Positions 6,781 through 14,186 of a stretch of DNA of 20,949 nucleotides are shown here, piece after piece; positions within the stretch are counted from its first letter, which is position 1; every line of letters begins with the position of its first letter. This stretch comes from OLB19 sp964624165 (lineage in GTDB: Bacteria; Patescibacteriota; Minisyncoccia; Phycocordibacterales; UBA918). Below the pieces are notes generated by a model. The model searched no databases. It had not been told where the DNA came from and saw only the letters and a list, made by a program, of their open reading frames with translations. The stretch covers positions 1-20,949 of the forward strand of contig CAZUWG010000012.1 in NCBI GenBank assembly GCA_964624165.1, read 5' to 3'. The position numbers and the translations under genes were made by a program.

Positions 6781-9207
6781 CTATTCGTTTTCAGTATTAG
6801 TAGCAGACACAGTATTTGGCGTCGTGACCACCTCTCCGTCCGGCATCACCTCACCTTCTTCAGTTGTGATATCTTGCAGCTCCATTTCTTCAGCTTCGAC
6901 AACACTCTCTGGTGTGACCGTGACACCGTTTTCGATAGCAGCAATTGCCTCAGTGAGACGAACATTTTCGCCATTGTCCGCCACTAAAGATCGCAACAGA
7001 GCGAGTGCATCTGCAGTATTACCTTGCTCAGCCATAAGGAGGGCGAGGACAAACTTTGCATCAGCATACTCACTATCGACGCGAAGTGCTTCTCGCATAA
7101 AGATTATTGCCTCATCAGGGCGCGCAATACGCATGGCAGTCAGACCCATTTCGTAGAGTAGATATTGATTGTCGCTATACCACGTAGCAAGTGCCGCCAT
7201 AAGCGAAACTGCTTCATCAGGATCATTATTCGAAAGCGCAGCTTCAATCGCCATCGAGTACGCAGGGAAGTGATTTGGTCGCACTACCAACGCCGCCTTA
7301 ATCGCTTCGTTCAGGCCGTCTCTGTCATTCTTCAGTGCAAAAAACTCTGCCTGTAAAAGAGAGTGGTTCGGATGCTGTGGACTGAGTGTATCAAGCGTCA
7401 CAAACACGTCATTGAGATCACTCTCTACGTCAGTAAAGCCTGCGCGGTAGAGCATAATCATCAGGACTGCTTTGGTTCTTTGATACGTTACTTCTTTCGG
7501 GTTGGCTGCTACCGCCACTAAAATAGCGTCACGCGCTTTGGCGGCTGCATTTTGAAACGTCAAAATTTGGTCCTCAGTCGGCTCCGCTACCAGCACCTCG
7601 CGCATACGCGTCAACTCAAGTTGCGAAAGCGTATAAGCGATTTCACTATCAGGGAAACGATTGTAACTCTCTATCAGTACCCGCTCCACCTCAGCCGGAT
7701 CAGACATGGTCGCTAGGGCTTTATTTGAAGCTGATACAGCGAGATAGTGGTTGGTGAAAAACACCATGCCACTAATAGTCCCCAGCGACGCGGCAGTAAT
7801 CAGAACAAAAACGCCAAGTCGAAAGAGTCCACGTTCTGGAATACGAAATCGTGTGACCGCGCGACGTTCGAGAGTGTGTTCGATACTGAAAAAAATACCG
7901 AGAAAGATAAAAAAGAACAGCAAAATCGAAACAGCCACATTGAATAAGAAAAGTACACTAAAAAGATAAAGTGCTCCTACCAGCGATGCCACGAGTAAAA
8001 ACCGTGCCGTCGGGTCTTGTGGAAGCGGTCGCTGCACAACACGCACTCCTAAAAATAACAGCATATAAAGTATAAAGACCCATGCCAATACTCCCAAAAT
8101 CCCCAACTCAACTACTGTAGTACTCAAGTAGCTATAACCATTATCAAATGATGCGTTCCAGTACTCTGTCTGGTAAATGAGCGGATTCTTATGCTGTTCC
8201 CAGGCAGTATTAAAGTAATTTGGCCCCACCCCAAAAAGCGGGTCCTGCTTAAAGACTTTGGTTGCAATCTCAGTCGTGGAAGTAAGAGATGGATATACTT
8301 CCATATAAGCCACCTGCCACGAAGCCGGCACGACCGTTCCTACCAAAGAACCGAAAAATAGCATACCGACCGAAAGCAATGCCGCCAAACCCACAAACAC
8401 GCGCGCACTCATCGCCACTGCGCTCCCCCGATCGGTGTACAGATAAAATAGAAACCCGGCCGTTAGTACCGTCAACAACATCCAAAGCAAAGTGACGTTC
8501 ACCATTAGTAGCGTAAAGAGTGCGATCGCCCCAAGCTTAAATAAACCTACTCGATGCCACCGTCGAAGCGGCAGCATCACCAACGCTAGTGCAGTCAAAA
8601 GAAAGATGAGGATCGCGAAAATACCGATGTTGTTCCAGCTACCCATCGGGGTCGCGGTCAGGGTACTGAATGCTCCGAGCGTGCGCGGATCAAAAAGATC
8701 ACGAAACACCACCTTAAAAATACTAAAAATAAAAAGCGCACCTCCGCCAAGGAGTAGTGTGGTAAAAAATAGCGTTAGATACCGTTGCCGCTTCGCAAAT
8801 ACAAACGCGCCAATACCACTGACCACCGCCACAACCAGTGTCGCTCCGGCATGTACAGGGAGATTGGTCCCGACAAAAGATTCAAGAGCATTCCCTGAAA
8901 GCAAGGCTGAGAGCGCAGTCACCAATGCCAATAGCATAAGTGCCGACATCCCCAGATTGAGCCGCAGCGGCACTACCCGGCGCGTCAGTGTCAGCAGCAT
9001 GCCTGACACCAGAAGTGCTAGGAGCGCCCCTGCGATAATGAGTACCTTACTGTGCGATAACGTGATAAACGACTGCGGAATAAACAAAAGCGGCAACAAT
9101 CCAAACAATACCGCCACTAGAGACGTAAAAGCGGCTACTACACCGCCGTGCGCCTGCGCATTGACCGTCGTTTCTTTGACGGCATCAGGTCGAAATTCGT
9201 GCATCAT
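6781..9207 (-). CDS. O-antigen-ligase-like membrane protein with C-terminal TPR domain
   Basis: About 808 aa from the preferred start. The first 500 residues contain about twelve membrane segments. A large loop reads FGVGPNYFNTAWEQHKNP, then YWNASFDNGYSYLSTTVVEL, resembling the periplasmic loop of Wzy_C/O-antigen ligase proteins (GxGxNxF...HNxYL), although the usual histidine of HNxYL is not obvious. Residues about 530-770 are soluble and hold tetratricopeptide repeats (PDEAIIFMREALRVDSEYADA is a clear unit). The tail is acidic. The likely role is polymer ligation or polymerisation in surface-glycan assembly. The frame is open further upstream to 9261, but that would cross the rnpB terminator; TATTCT 8 nt before the ATG at 9207 supports this start. 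Confidence 0.82.
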   Translation of the reverse strand: MMHEFRPDAVKETTVNAQAHGGVVAAFTSLVAVLFGLLPLLFIPQSFITLSHSKVLIIAGALLALLVSGMLLTLTRRVVPLRLNLGMSALMLLALVTALSALLSGNALESFVGTNLPVHAGATLVVAVVSGIGAFVFAKRQRYLTLFFTTLLLGGGALFIFSIFKVVFRDLFDPRTLGAFSTLTATPMGSWNNIGIFAILIFLLTALALVMLPLRRWHRVGLFKLGAIALFTLLMVNVTLLWMLLTVLTAGFLFYLYTDRGSAVAMSARVFVGLAALLSVGMLFFGSLVGTVVPASWQVAYMEVYPSLTSTTEIATKVFKQDPLFGVGPNYFNTAWEQHKNPLIYQTEYWNASFDNGYSYLSTTVVELGILGVLAWVFILYMLLFLGVRVVQRPLPQDPTARFLLVASLVGALYLFSVLFLFNVAVSILLFFFIFLGIFFSIEHTLERRAVTRFRIPERGLFRLGVFVLITAASLGTISGMVFFTNHYLAVSASNKALATMSDPAEVERVLIESYNRFPDSEIAYTLSQLELTRMREVLVAEPTEDQILTFQNAAAKARDAILVAVAANPKEVTYQRTKAVLMIMLYRAGFTDVESDLNDVFVTLDTLSPQHPNHSLLQAEFFALKNDRDGLNEAIKAALVVRPNHFPAYSMAIEAALSNNDPDEAVSLMAALATWYSDNQYLLYEMGLTAMRIARPDEAIIFMREALRVDSEYADAKFVLALLMAEQGNTADALALLRSLVADNGENVRLTEAIAAIENGVTVTPESVVEAEEMELQDITTEEGEVMPDGEVVTTPNTVSATNTENE

Positions 9208-9215
9208 ATCTATGT

Positions 9216-9221
9216 AGAATA
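9216..9221 (-). promoter_or_regulatory. -10 box (TATTCT, TGn-extended), leaderless start
   Basis: Minus strand TGT-TATTCT followed by 8 nt and the ATG at 9207. It lies 5 nt past the rnpB terminator hairpin and sets the start of the O-antigen-ligase-like gene. Confidence 0.55.
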
Positions 9222-9225
9222 ACAT

Positions 9226-9257
9226 ACACAAAGCGACCCGCAGGGGTCGCTTTGTGT
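9226..9257 (-). terminator. Terminator of rnpB
   Basis: Arms 9226-9239 and 9244-9257 are perfect reverse complements around a four-base loop. On the minus strand it immediately follows the 3' P1 strand of RNase P RNA. The T-run after it is weak (TATGTTATTC). Confidence 0.75.
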
Positions 9258-9570
9258 GCATATAAGCCGAATTCTGTCGTGGATGATCATTTACCTAGGA
9301 TGTGTGTTACCACACACCTCTGGCGGCTCTCTCTGAAACCAGAGCACGGCCTTGCACACAGGTAAGGATTTAGCCGTTTCACCTTATATGTTTCCATATA
9401 AGCTCTCCCCGAAGGGAGCCTTTGGCTTTCGCCTTAGGCGTCTCTGCTCGCACCTCGTGAATTACTCCAGACGGGCGTTACCCGCTAACCTGCTCCACAT
9501 TGCTGTGGGTGTGTTCGGACTTTCCTCACCACATTACTGTGGCGCGATCATCTTGCTCGATTATTATGCA
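9257..9570 (-). ncRNA. rnpB: RNase P RNA (catalytic subunit)
   Basis: On the minus strand the universally conserved GAGGAAAGTCCGA block (P4 5' strand and CR-I) lies at 9527-9515, and the matching 3' block CCACGACAGAATTCGGCTTA ends at 9263. P2 can be read as GATGATC/GATCATC. P1 as TGCAT-ATAA/TTAT-ATGCA with one bulged A joins 9570 to 9257, which sets the ends and gives about 314 nt. The arrangement and end sequence are those of the common type A bacterial form. The RNA removes 5' leaders from tRNA precursors. The internal helices were not folded in full here. Confidence 0.95.
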
Positions 9571-9575
9571 ATAAT

Positions 9576-9603
9576 TTTGTATTTAATACAAGGGCTCGCG
9601 CAA
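9576..9603 (-). promoter_or_regulatory. Probable rnpB promoter
   Basis: Minus strand TTGCGC (9603-9598), 16 nt, then TACAAA (9581-9576), ending 5 nt before the 5' end inferred from P1. It overlaps the last codons and stop of the DUF192 gene. Confidence 0.5.
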
Positions 9604-10089
9604 ATCGGCTGGCTGGATAGTCTCGGGAATATAGACAATATCTCCTACGACTATGTTGTTGTTTCGAGTGAAAAACGCCGGTGTTTCAATCACAAACCGC
9701 ACCGGCTCTCCAGCTGAGAAGGCCTCCGGGAAAGTTTCTGGCTTTACGTCTTCTTCGATATGCACTACCTGATATGAATTGTTGACCCACAGCATATCGA
9801 TTGGTATCTCCATATCCTTCATCCACATACTCCAGTTGTCATCGCGATCGAAGATAAAGAGCATCCCTTCGTTTGCAGCAAGCGAGGTGACGCCACTTAG
9901 ACCCTGCGATCGCTCATGCGGCTCGTCTGCGACCGCCACGCGCAGCTGCGTATTGCCAATTAGAAGCGTCTGTTCCTTGCCTTCCTCAATATATCCCACG
10001 ATATTATCTTGGTAACGCGCCACTCCGTACCACAACCCTCCAAGGAGTACGATGACTACCAGTACATGTCCTAAAAAACCATCTTTCAT
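9583..10089 (-). CDS. DUF192 family exported protein
   Basis: A 168-aa protein with one N-terminal hydrophobic segment (about residues 8-25), so probably membrane-anchored and facing outward. Residues about 48-165 match DUF192: LRVAVADEPHERSQGLSG, then GMLFIFDRDDNWSMWMKDME, IPIDMLWV and a final GDIVYIPE. Domains of this type are small beta folds of unknown biochemical role. The start is fixed by TATACT 7 nt upstream. It follows the M14-like pair with a 15-nt gap that holds its own promoter, and all these products are predicted to be exported, which suggests a shared envelope role. Confidence 0.88.
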   Translation of the reverse strand: MKDGFLGHVLVVIVLLGGLWYGVARYQDNIVGYIEEGKEQTLLIGNTQLRVAVADEPHERSQGLSGVTSLAANEGMLFIFDRDDNWSMWMKDMEIPIDMLWVNNSYQVVHIEEDVKPETFPEAFSAGEPVRFVIETPAFFTRNNNIVVGDIVYIPETIQPADLREPLY

Positions 10090-10096
10090 ATTATTT

Positions 10097-10102
10097 AGTA
10101 TA
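10097..10102 (-). promoter_or_regulatory. -10 box (TATACT) of the DUF192 gene, leaderless
   Basis: Minus strand TATACT, 7 nt, then ATG (10089-10087). The box fills most of the 15-nt gap to the upstream gene. Confidence 0.6.
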
Positions 10103-10104
10103 CC

Positions 10105-11022
10105 TTACTCAAAAGTAGAGTCTTGGTAATTAGCCAACACAGCGTCAATCGCGGCTTTATTCTGATCCCATTCTGTACTTTCTCGCGTCTTTAATTCTAC
10201 AGTAACAGCCGGGACACCAAGTGAAGCGAGCCAGCCTTCGGCATCTCCAGTGACTTCGTATGCATCAAAGGTCGGCACCGCACCATAGCCAGCTGCGGTC
10301 GCGTACGTATTCATTAGCACTAAAGTCTCCGGCAACACCCCATCTTTACACTCAGAAGCGTAGACATTGTTTGCTTGGCTATGCCAAAACACCACTGCCT
10401 CTGGCAGTGCCGCTCCGAGCACAAAATCACGAAGCGCGGCTGCTTCTGGTTCTGAAAACGCACCCGTCCCGGCGTTCACTGTCTGTCCGCGCCACATACT
10501 CTCCGGCTGCCACTTGCAATCAAAGTTGCGGTTGAGGTCGACATCATTGGCATTGAAGCGACCAAGACCAGTGCTGTAGTTCGGTGCAATATCTGCTACC
10601 GCAAACTCTCCTTCCGCTCCTACCGCCGCCAGTCCATCTGGATTTAAGACGGGAATAACACTAATTGTCAACTCATCAGGCAGATCTAATGTCTTTAGAT
10701 ACGCAATCGCTTGATAAGCCAGGAGCACACTATTCCATTCGTATCCACCATGCACCCCGCCGACAAACAACAACCGTTTTGATCCATTGCCGAAGGTGTA
10801 CGCTTCGATCATTCTCCCTTCTACGGAATATCCGATCACTTCTATTGTTGAAGTAGCGGCTGTACTCGTTGCGGTGGTGGTGGCATTTTGAGGTGGTGAT
10901 ACGACCTCATCTTTAAGCCATTGACGTTGTAGGCCGAAAAAAAGTCCCGCCAGTACCAGCGCAGCAAGGAGCGCAAAAAGCGCTCCTTTCACTGCACCTC
11001 TGTCTTTAAGTAAAGCGTACAT
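10105..11022 (-). CDS. M14-family zinc carboxypeptidase-like protein, catalytic residues kept
   Basis: A 305-aa protein with an N-terminal membrane segment (about residues 12-32), a Thr/Ala/Ser-rich linker (46-60) and an M14 domain (about 61-300) on the outer side. The expected residues are present: H91 and E95 in VGGVHGGYEWN (one residue wider than the usual HxxE), the substrate-binding NR in DVDLNRNFD (N164, R165), the third zinc ligand H214 in VFWHSQ, and the catalytic E276 in AVTVELKTR. M14 enzymes cleave C-terminal residues; in bacteria many act on peptidoglycan peptides, which is a plausible but unproved role here. It starts 5 nt after its upstream paralog ends, so the two form an operon. 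Confidence 0.85.
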   Translation of the reverse strand: MYALLKDRGAVKGALFALLAALVLAGLFFGLQRQWLKDEVVSPPQNATTTATSTAATSTIEVIGYSVEGRMIEAYTFGNGSKRLLFVGGVHGGYEWNSVLLAYQAIAYLKTLDLPDELTISVIPVLNPDGLAAVGAEGEFAVADIAPNYSTGLGRFNANDVDLNRNFDCKWQPESMWRGQTVNAGTGAFSEPEAAALRDFVLGAALPEAVVFWHSQANNVYASECKDGVLPETLVLMNTYATAAGYGAVPTFDAYEVTGDAEGWLASLGVPAVTVELKTRESTEWDQNKAAIDAVLANYQDSTFE

Positions 11023-11027
11023 ACACT

Positions 11028-11942
11028 CTACTGACCTTCAGTCTTAAACAACTCGAGGATTGCCAAGACTCCGGCCCGGTTTTTGTCCCATTCAGAGTTT
11101 GTGTGATCGCCAAGCAACACACTAATAGCTGGCACTTTTTCCTTCGCAAGCCAGTTGGTCATATCGCCGGTAATGGCATAGAAATCAAATTCATCTTCAT
11201 AGTCATAATTTGCCGCACCTGCATAAGCAACCATAAGATCTCTCGTTTCATTCATTACGCCATCGCCACAGTTTGAGGCAAATACGCCACCGTACGCTGA
11301 GTACCATACGACTGCAGCTTTGATATCGTTTTTATTTACATATGTACGAATCGCCTGCGCTTCAGGCTCTGAGAATGCCCGGTCGCCGCCGCTGACGGTG
11401 CGATTTTGCCACACACCCTCTTTTTTCCATTCGCAATCAAAGTTGCGGTTGAGGTCGACATCATTGGCATTGAAACGACCCGCGATACGCTGCGCGTCAG
11501 TCACATTGGCTTGATTGAACACCTCTTCACCGCCGCCGCTTGTGGTTTCTAAACCGTCTGGATTGAGGAGTGGAATAACTGTCACTTTCACATTACTGGG
11601 AATAACTTCTGGATTTTCTGAGAGATACTCCATAAGCTCACTCGCGACCGATACGGTATTCCATGCATAGCCTCCATGAATACCACCGACAAACAAAATC
11701 TCATCCTCACCAGAGCCATAGTGATAGGCTCTGATTTCGGTACCGCGTACAGAGCGGCCGATTGCTTCTTCTGTCTCTGACGGCTTTACTTCTTCGAGGG
11801 TAGTGGTCGCCACTGTTTCATTTTCTGTATTTACTTCTGGACGATTTGACGTGTCAGCCGTATCTTCCTTTAAGGTCAGATAAGCGATTACTCCCATCAC
11901 TAACAATGCTACTGCTGCGATTGCGATAATTATCTTTTTCAT
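11028..11942 (-). CDS. M14-family carboxypeptidase-like protein, probable pseudoenzyme
   Basis: A 304-aa paralog of the next gene, with the same layout: membrane segment (about residues 3-22), polar linker (25-60) and M14 domain. The two align without shift over the key sites, and this copy has lost them: HGGYAWN has Ala93 where the partner has Glu95, VVWYSA has Tyr214 for the zinc ligand His214, and AISVLLGDH has Leu276 for the catalytic Glu276. H89 and the DVDLNRNFD substrate motif remain. It may bind peptide ends without cutting them, or regulate its partner. The ATG at 11942 is preferred over an upstream TTG because TATACT lies 8 nt before it and the TTG would fall inside a hairpin. Confidence 0.82.
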   Translation of the reverse strand: MKKIIIAIAAVALLVMGVIAYLTLKEDTADTSNRPEVNTENETVATTTLEEVKPSETEEAIGRSVRGTEIRAYHYGSGEDEILFVGGIHGGYAWNTVSVASELMEYLSENPEVIPSNVKVTVIPLLNPDGLETTSGGGEEVFNQANVTDAQRIAGRFNANDVDLNRNFDCEWKKEGVWQNRTVSGGDRAFSEPEAQAIRTYVNKNDIKAAVVWYSAYGGVFASNCGDGVMNETRDLMVAYAGAANYDYEDEFDFYAITGDMTNWLAKEKVPAISVLLGDHTNSEWDKNRAGVLAILELFKTEGQ

Positions 11943-11947
11943 AGATA

Positions 11948-12979
11948 TTAAGTATACCACAGCACGCAAAAGCGCGGTAAGTGAGGCGTAGCCTCACATA
12001 CCGCGCTTTTCTCTACTCCGTTGTGCGACGAGAGAGCGTAGTCAATACTATGCATTGCGTCATCGAGGGAGTACCTTGCCTCATCTTCGTCTCCATTATC
12101 TAGAGCGTCTTTCGCATCATCTAGGTAATCTTCTGCATCATCGAGGTAGTCTTCGGCGTCGCCGACATCCTCATCATTATCTTCCGCGTCATCAAAATCA
12201 TCCCATGCGTCATCGAGTGCGTCCTCCACCTCTTCCAAGTAGTCTTCTATTGAACCGGCAGCGGCCCCTAGCTCATCGAGTGCGTCTTCGGCTTCTTGTT
12301 CAGCGTCATCAAACTCTTTTTCTGCCTCACTCTCGTCACTCTCAAGGTAGGCTTCAAGTCCATTGAAGAAGTATTCAAGCGCGGAGAAGAGATACTCACG
12401 TGCGTCTTCATTATCATCCTCATCTTCTACTTCGTCTTTAGCATCACGTAAAAGTGTAATCAAATCTCCTAATTGCTTTTCAAGTCGAGTAGCGCCAGTA
12501 CCTGATGATACGTCTGGGGTGTCTGGTGTTTTATCGCCATTTTGGAGTGCTTGGATCGCAGTAATCTGCTCTAGGAGTTTTGCGATATCATCACTCGACT
12601 TCGGATCACTGTTGGTGGGTGTTTCGCTACTACTTGAGCTACCACTTTTAAGTGACTCATATTTTGCGCGAGAGAGCGGACCAAAAAATCCAACTGCTGG
12701 AGAAAGCTTCTCAGCGGCCTGCCATTTTGCCACAGCCGCTTGAGTAAGGCTTTGGTATTGATTGGTCTCACGACCAGGCGATCCTACTCCCGAACTAGCC
12801 ACGGTGTAACCTGTCTCATTGAGAAACTTTTGCAAACAACGCACATCTTCACCTTCATCTCCAATGTCCAAACTACGCGTAAATGTACACGTAGCTGCAC
12901 TGGCTGCAAACGGCACTACTGCTAAAAGCGCTAAGGTCATCAGCGCTGCTACTTTATATCGATCAATACTTTTTATCAT
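11948..12979 (-). CDS. Secreted peptidoglycan-binding-domain protein with acidic C-terminus
   Basis: A 343-aa protein. A signal peptide (residues 1-29, ending FAASAA) is followed by a PG_binding_1-like domain at about 31-110 (CTFTRSLDIGDEGEDVRCLQ, then LTQAAVAKWQ and FFGPLSRAKY), a Ser/Thr linker, and a long acidic helical region (about 165-316) with units such as DAEDYLDDAEDYLDDAKDAL. The first domain should anchor it to the wall; the tail may bind cations or form a coiled coil. The start is set by TACAAT 8 nt upstream. The last 25 or so codons run through a perfect terminator-like hairpin and into the next gene's -10 box. A TAG in the +1 frame (12015-12013) sits just before the hairpin, so the natural end may be there and a frameshift is possible. 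Confidence 0.8.
   Translation of the reverse strand: MIKSIDRYKVAALMTLALLAVVPFAASAATCTFTRSLDIGDEGEDVRCLQKFLNETGYTVASSGVGSPGRETNQYQSLTQAAVAKWQAAEKLSPAVGFFGPLSRAKYESLKSGSSSSSETPTNSDPKSSDDIAKLLEQITAIQALQNGDKTPDTPDVSSGTGATRLEKQLGDLITLLRDAKDEVEDEDDNEDAREYLFSALEYFFNGLEAYLESDESEAEKEFDDAEQEAEDALDELGAAAGSIEDYLEEVEDALDDAWDDFDDAEDNDEDVGDAEDYLDDAEDYLDDAKDALDNGDEDEARYSLDDAMHSIDYALSSHNGVEKSAVCEATPHLPRFCVLWYT
11951..11956 (-). promoter_or_regulatory. -10 box (TATACT, TGn-extended) of the M14-like pair, leaderless
   Basis: Minus strand TGG-TATACT, 8 nt, then ATG at 11942. The box overlaps the last codons of the peptidoglycan-binding gene as currently read. Confidence 0.65.
11968..12010 (-). terminator. 20-bp hairpin after the peptidoglycan-binding gene
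   Basis: Arms 11968-11987 and 11991-12010 pair with one A-A mismatch around a GTA loop, with AAAA/TTTT at the base. It has the form of the terminator at 397-433. It lies inside the open reading frame as it now reads, which is odd. Confidence 0.7.
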
Positions 12980-12987
12980 ATAAATAT

Positions 12988-12993
12988 ATTGTA
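12988..12993 (-). promoter_or_regulatory. -10 box (TACAAT) of the peptidoglycan-binding gene, leaderless
   Basis: Minus strand TACAAT, 8 nt, then ATG at 12979. It excludes the longer frame that starts at 13030, which would lack a proper signal peptide at its N-terminus. Confidence 0.6.
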
Positions 12994-13028
12994 CAGCAGT
13001 GGTGGCGCTGCGCTGCCTGTGTGTGTGC

Positions 13029-13069
13029 ACAGAAAGAGGGCGAGGCCAAAGGCCTCGCCCTCTTTCTGT
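13029..13069 (-). terminator. 19-bp hairpin after the cupin gene
   Basis: Arms 13029-13047 and 13051-13069 are perfect reverse complements around AAA. It lies 13 nt after the cupin stop. No T-run follows on the minus strand. Confidence 0.65.
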
Positions 13070-13082
13070 TTACTCATATCAT

Positions 13083-13484
13083 CTACTCTGTGGTAACGCC
13101 ATCAAAATGTTCATCATCTTGATCAGCTTCTTCTTTAGTCTTGTGCACTGTGCCCTCTTTATGGTGAGACGGCGCATAAATAGTATAAAGTGCTAGCGGT
13201 TCATGCTCTGAAGTGTTCGTCACGTTGTGTGTGGCACCAGCCGGTACCACCACTGCATCGCCATCTTTCACCTCGTACTCAGTATCATTTATCAACACTT
13301 TTCCTTCTCCCGCTTCAAAACGAAAAAACTGATCCCCGTCTTCATGCACTTCTTCACCAATCTCTCCGCCCGGTGGCAGCGTCATCAAGACTAGCTGCAT
13401 ATGCGCGCCAGTGTATTCTACGTGGCGAAAATCTTGGTTGGCGATTGTCTTCGCTTCGATTTCACTATGGTATCCTTTTTTCAT
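13083..13484 (-). CDS. Cupin-domain protein
   Basis: A 133-aa single-domain beta-barrel protein without signal or membrane segments. Cupin motif 1 reads PPGGEIGEEVHEDGDQFFRF (about residues 37-56), with H and D/Q in place of the full HxH...E set. Motif 2 reads DAVVVPAGATHNVTN (about 74-88), where the histidine is kept. The partial set leaves metal binding open; it may bind a sugar or small molecule, or be an isomerase-like or storage protein. The tail (about 105-133) is His-, Lys- and acid-rich and probably disordered. The start codon has no clear Shine-Dalgarno sequence, and its -10 box lies about 34 nt upstream. Confidence 0.85.
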   Translation of the reverse strand: MKKGYHSEIEAKTIANQDFRHVEYTGAHMQLVLMTLPPGGEIGEEVHEDGDQFFRFEAGEGKVLINDTEYEVKDGDAVVVPAGATHNVTNTSEHEPLALYTIYAPSHHKEGTVHKTKEEADQDDEHFDGVTTE

Positions 13485-13518
13485 ATATCCAATTTAACTT
13501 ACGCGGATAATCACCTGT

Positions 13519-13524
13519 AGTATA
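13519..13524 (-). promoter_or_regulatory. -10 box (TATACT, TGn-extended) of the cupin gene
   Basis: Minus strand TGT-TATACT with 34 nt to the ATG, so a leader of about 27 nt. It is one of the few genes here with a leader. Confidence 0.5.
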
Positions 13525-13528
13525 ACAC

Positions 13529-14140
13529 CTATCGCCTTTCACGCCTACGCGCCACAAACCGTACCACTTGCATTAGATAGAGTGCGGCAAAAATCACGAT
13601 TATGACGTTGCCGATAGGGCTCATATATTTTTCTGCCACATGGTAATCATCAAATACATAGTAGCCAAGCAAAATCAAAGACGTATTCCAAAGCGCTGTC
13701 CCCAACAGCGTTAAAATTGTGAAGCGTAACGGCGACATTCGCACACTACCCGCCGGAATCGAAACAATCGAGCGTACAGTGGGAATCATGCGACCGAAAA
13801 ATACCGCTGCACTTTTGTGACAATCAAAAAACCGTGCTGCCATCTTAAAATCACTGGTACTGATTGCAACATAACCGCCATATTTATCAAAAAAACGTTC
13901 CAAAACCGGCACCGCGACCATCCATCCGACCAAAAACCAAAACGCCGTACCCAACAACGCACCGAGTGTCGCTACCACAATCGCAGGTAGCAACGACAGC
14001 TCGCCCACCGCTGCCAAATGACCCACAAATGGCAACACTACTTCAGATGGAATGGGCGGAAAAACATTCTCAAGCACCATGAGAAAAAAGACACCCCCAT
14101 AACCCCCCTCAGATAAAAAACTTAAAATCGCATCAGACAT
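13529..14140 (-). CDS. DedA-family membrane protein
   Basis: A 203-aa inner-membrane protein with the DedA (SNARE-associated/VTT) signature. ENVFPPIPSEVVLPFVGHLA (about residues 24-43) carries the conserved acidic and proline residues of the re-entrant segment. FGRMIPTVRSIVSIPAGSVRM (about 115-135) carries the arginine motif FxxR.xPxxR...s..aG. Four to five hydrophobic segments follow the family layout. DedA proteins are linked to lipid-carrier translocation, including undecaprenyl phosphate recycling and membrane homeostasis; which lipid applies here is not shown. The start is supported by TATACT 8 nt upstream. Confidence 0.92.
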   Translation of the reverse strand: MSDAILSFLSEGGYGGVFFLMVLENVFPPIPSEVVLPFVGHLAAVGELSLLPAIVVATLGALLGTAFWFLVGWMVAVPVLERFFDKYGGYVAISTSDFKMAARFFDCHKSAAVFFGRMIPTVRSIVSIPAGSVRMSPLRFTILTLLGTALWNTSLILLGYYVFDDYHVAEKYMSPIGNVIIVIFAALYLMQVVRFVARRRERR

Positions 14141-14148
14141 TATGTTTT

Positions 14149-14154
14149 AGTATA
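14149..14154 (-). promoter_or_regulatory. -10 box (TATACT) of the DedA gene, leaderless
   Basis: Minus strand TATACT, 8 nt, then ATG at 14140-14138. Confidence 0.65.
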
Positions 14155-14186
14155 CCTGGTCTGGTGGTAGTTTTTTATTACCCTGT

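Noticed and set aside
8492..9217. 241-aa plus-strand open frame
   Set aside because: It lies antisense to the membrane domain of the O-antigen-ligase-like gene, with a Ser/Thr/Arg-rich composition typical of a shadow frame.
9208..9261. Upstream extension of the O-antigen-ligase-like protein to 9261
   Set aside because: The 18 extra codons would be encoded by the rnpB terminator hairpin and the gene's own -10 box.
9352..9717. 121-aa plus-strand open frame
   Set aside because: It is antisense to RNase P RNA and the end of the DUF192 gene and has no family resemblance.
12980..13030. Upstream extension of the peptidoglycan-binding protein
   Set aside because: The shorter start gives a clean signal peptide and has TACAAT 8 nt upstream.
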